DNA from: an uncultured Muribaculaceae bacterium
GTDB lineage: Bacteria; Bacteroidota; Bacteroidia; Bacteroidales; Muribaculaceae
Length of the DNA: 64,000 bases
Assembly (NCBI GenBank): GCA_958439725.1
Contig: CAUBWJ010000008.1
Coordinates: forward strand, 1-64,000
Direction: 5' to 3'
Both the position numbers and the translations under genes were made by a program. Position 1 is the first letter of the stretch. The number at the start of each line of letters is the position of its first letter. Below are positions 62,476-64,000 of the stretch, piece by piece. The notes under the pieces are model-generated. The model did no database searches. It worked only from the letters and a program-made list of their open reading frames with translations, and was not told the origin of the DNA.

Positions 62476-63486
62476 ATGACAAAAATCGGTATCAATGGCT
62501 TCGGCCGCATCGGACGTTTCGTGTTCCGTGCCTCTACCAAAAGAGACGACATCGAAGTAGTAGCAATCAACGACCTTCTTCCCGTTGACTACATGGCTTA
62601 CATGCTCAAGTATGACACCATGCACGGCAAGTTCGACGGCACCGTAGAATGCGACATGGAGAAGAGCCTCCTCATCGTTAACGGCAAGCCCATCCGCGTT
62701 ACCGCATGCAAGAATCCCGCTGAAATCGGCTGGGGCGCTGTAGGTGCTGAATACGTAGTTGAGTCAACCGGCCTCTTCCTCACCAAGGAAAAAGCTCAGG
62801 CTCACATCGAAGCAGGCGCAAAATACGTGGTTATGTCAGCTCCTTCAAAGGACGACACCCCCATGTTCGTTTGCGGTGTTAACCAGGACAAGTACGTCAA
62901 GGGAACCCAGTTCGTTTCCAACGCTTCCTGCACCACCAACTGCCTCGCTCCTATCACCAAGGTGCTCAACGACAAGTTCGGCGTGGTTGAAGGCCTCATG
63001 ACCACCGTACACTCCACAACCGCTACCCAGAAGACCGTTGACGGTCCCTCTATGAAGGACTGGCGTGGTGGCCGTGCCGCTTCCGGCAACATCATCCCCT
63101 CCAGCACCGGCGCTGCCAAGGCTGTAGGCAAAGTTATCCCCGAACTCAACGGCAAGCTCACCGGCATGTCGATGCGCGTTCCCACCCTCGACGTTTCTGT
63201 AGTTGACCTCACCGTCAACCTCGCCAAGCCCACCTCTTACGAGGAAATCTGCAAGGCTATGAAAGAAGCCAGCGAAGGCGAACTCAAGGGAGTACTCGGC
63301 TACACCGAAGACGCAGTTGTTTCCAGCGACTTCCTCGGCTGCCCTCTCACCTCTATCTTCGACGCTAAGGCAGGTATCCAGCTGACCCCCACCTTCGTTA
63401 AGGTTATCTCCTGGTACGACAACGAAATCGGCTACTCAAACAAAGTGCTCGATCTCATCGCCCACATGAAGAAAGTAAACGGCTAA
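62476..63486 (+). CDS. gap: glyceraldehyde-3-phosphate dehydrogenase
   Basis: A 336-residue GAPDH, the NAD-dependent glycolytic step from glyceraldehyde-3-phosphate to 1,3-bisphosphoglycerate. It has NAD-binding IGINGFGRIGRFVFRAS, the catalytic Cys in SNASCTTNCLAP, TTVHSTTATQKTVDGP, and SWYDNEIGYSNKVLDL at the end. Strong codon bias marks high expression. Monocistronic between its own promoter and terminator. Confidence 0.97.
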   Translation: MTKIGINGFGRIGRFVFRASTKRDDIEVVAINDLLPVDYMAYMLKYDTMHGKFDGTVECDMEKSLLIVNGKPIRVTACKNPAEIGWGAVGAEYVVESTGLFLTKEKAQAHIEAGAKYVVMSAPSKDDTPMFVCGVNQDKYVKGTQFVSNASCTTNCLAPITKVLNDKFGVVEGLMTTVHSTTATQKTVDGPSMKDWRGGRAASGNIIPSSTGAAKAVGKVIPELNGKLTGMSMRVPTLDVSVVDLTVNLAKPTSYEEICKAMKEASEGELKGVLGYTEDAVVSSDFLGCPLTSIFDAKAGIQLTPTFVKVISWYDNEIGYSNKVLDLIAHMKKVNG

Positions 63487-63514
63487 TCACCGGTAACAAT
63501 AACTTTTTCAACCC

Positions 63515-63550
63515 AAAACGGGGACCTCGGCATTCCGAGGCACCCGTTTT
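63515..63550 (+). terminator. terminator of gap
   Basis: Stem AAAACGGG / CCCGTTTT plus CCTCGG / CCGAGG with a small internal bulge and loop CATT, then TATTTT. Confidence 0.8.
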
Positions 63551-63578
63551 ATTTTCCGATGGTGGCGGCAGCATGAAC

Positions 63579-63703
63579 TCTACGGACATTACAGACTTTA
63601 CGGACCCTACCGACTATACCGACAAATCACAAGCGTCAGTAAAGTCCGTAGGGTCCGTAAAGTCCGTATCGTCTGTAAGGTCGGTAGAGTCTGTAGAGTC
63701 CTT
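63579..63703. repeat. 9-nt-period inverted array (array 7)
   Basis: The clearest hairpin of the set. The left arm 63579-63623 (CTACGGACA, TTACAGACT, TTACGGACC) pairs with the right arm 63634-63678 (GTCAGTAAA, GTCCGTAGG, GTCCGTAAA) over about 45 bp with few mismatches, around a 10-base loop. Three extra complementary units run to the aminotransferase stop. It lies between convergent gap and the aminotransferase gene. Confidence 0.88.
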
Positions 63704-64000
63704 TTACTTCAGCGCAGCCAGGGCGGAGGCGATGCGGGCCATGGCGGTGCGGATGTTTTCCTCGGAGGTAGCGTAGCTTAGGCGGATGTAGCCGGGCATG
63801 CCGAAGGCACTGCCTGCAACGGATGCCACGTGGCCAACCTCGAGCAGATACATGGCAAGGTCGGAATCGGTGGCGATAACTCTGCCCTCATAACTCTTGC
63901 CGAGATAAGCCTCTACTTTCGGGAAAAGATAGAATGCGCCGTCGGGGACGTTAGTCTCTATTGCGGGAATCTCCTTTGCAAGGCTCACAATGAGGTCGCG
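63704..64000 (-). CDS. class I/II aminotransferase, partial (C-terminus)
   Basis: The last 98 or so codons of a PLP-dependent aminotransferase that continues past the window edge. VPDGAFYLFPKVEAYLG, LLEVGHVASVAGSAFGMPGYIRLSYATSEENIRTAMARI is the typical C-terminus of aspartate-type aminotransferases, with the substrate-binding Arg in GYIRLSYA. The exact amino acid cannot be judged from this part. It converges on gap; its stop codon abuts array 7. Confidence 0.88.
   Translation of the reverse strand, partial: RDLIVSLAKEIPAIETNVPDGAFYLFPKVEAYLGKSYEGRVIATDSDLAMYLLEVGHVASVAGSAFGMPGYIRLSYATSEENIRTAMARIASALAALK

Overview
The window looks like chromosomal DNA from a Bacteroidales bacterium, most likely a gut Muribaculaceae-type organism. 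The family placement is an inference from gene content. The signs are repeated TAnnTTTG -7 promoter boxes (usually TAATTTTG or TATATTTG), two SusC/SusD outer-membrane uptake operons, Bacteroidota-type small proteins (DUF4491, DUF4492, DUF4494, DUF3098, DUF1573 look-alikes), a GH109-like lipoprotein, cytochrome bd, pyruvate:ferredoxin oxidoreductase and a succinate/acetate CoA-transferase. Together these suggest an anaerobic or nanaerobic glycan fermenter. No rRNA, CRISPR array or prophage is present.

Layout. 0-5 kb: an OmpA-domain envelope protein and nifJ. 5-12.4 kb: a solitary tyrosine recombinase (minus) beside SusC/SusD/lipoprotein operon 1 (plus). 12.7-24.5 kb: DUF4492-cydAB, dgt, then an ftsX-DUF3098-uppP-truB-queA-yigZ run, a cyclophilin and an M16 peptidase, all on plus. 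24.5-33.9 kb: a minus-strand stretch with transketolase, a sugar MFS transporter, yggS, DUF4494, a subtilase, a CoA-transferase and a small membrane protein. 34-40.6 kb: miaB, a GH109-like lipoprotein (minus), a DUF1573 pair, meaB and a DUF2156 protein. 40.7-43 kb: two identical tRNA-Val genes flanked by inverted repeat copies, then an intact insertion sequence. 43-48.9 kb: SusC/SusD/lipoprotein operon 2 (minus). 49-64 kb: a C1 peptidase, a carboxynorspermidine-synthase-like enzyme, a lipoprotein-ABC ATPase-permease-hflX operon, a DUF4491 protein, a TPM-domain protein, polA, a polyprenyl synthase, gap and a truncated aminotransferase.

The most interesting structure is a 241-bp inverted repeat, identical at every base I compared, at 6446-6686 and 48612-48852. 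It covers the 5' leader and first 8 codons of both susC genes. A full Bacteroidota promoter (TTG-N19-TAATTTTG, minus strand, 48869-48898) lies just outside the copy at operon 2. No such promoter is visible outside the copy at operon 1, where a tyrosine recombinase gene sits instead. Recombination between the copies would flip 42 kb and place operon 1 behind the promoter. I read this as a candidate two-locus expression switch. Both operons also end in near-identical terminators.

The second unusual feature is a family of 9-nt-period intergenic arrays (units like CGGACNNTA, switching midway to the complement GTCCGTANN). They form long imperfect hairpins, mostly at the 3' ends of genes, and one is split by the insertion sequence with a clean 8-bp target duplication. 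I know of no described function for them.
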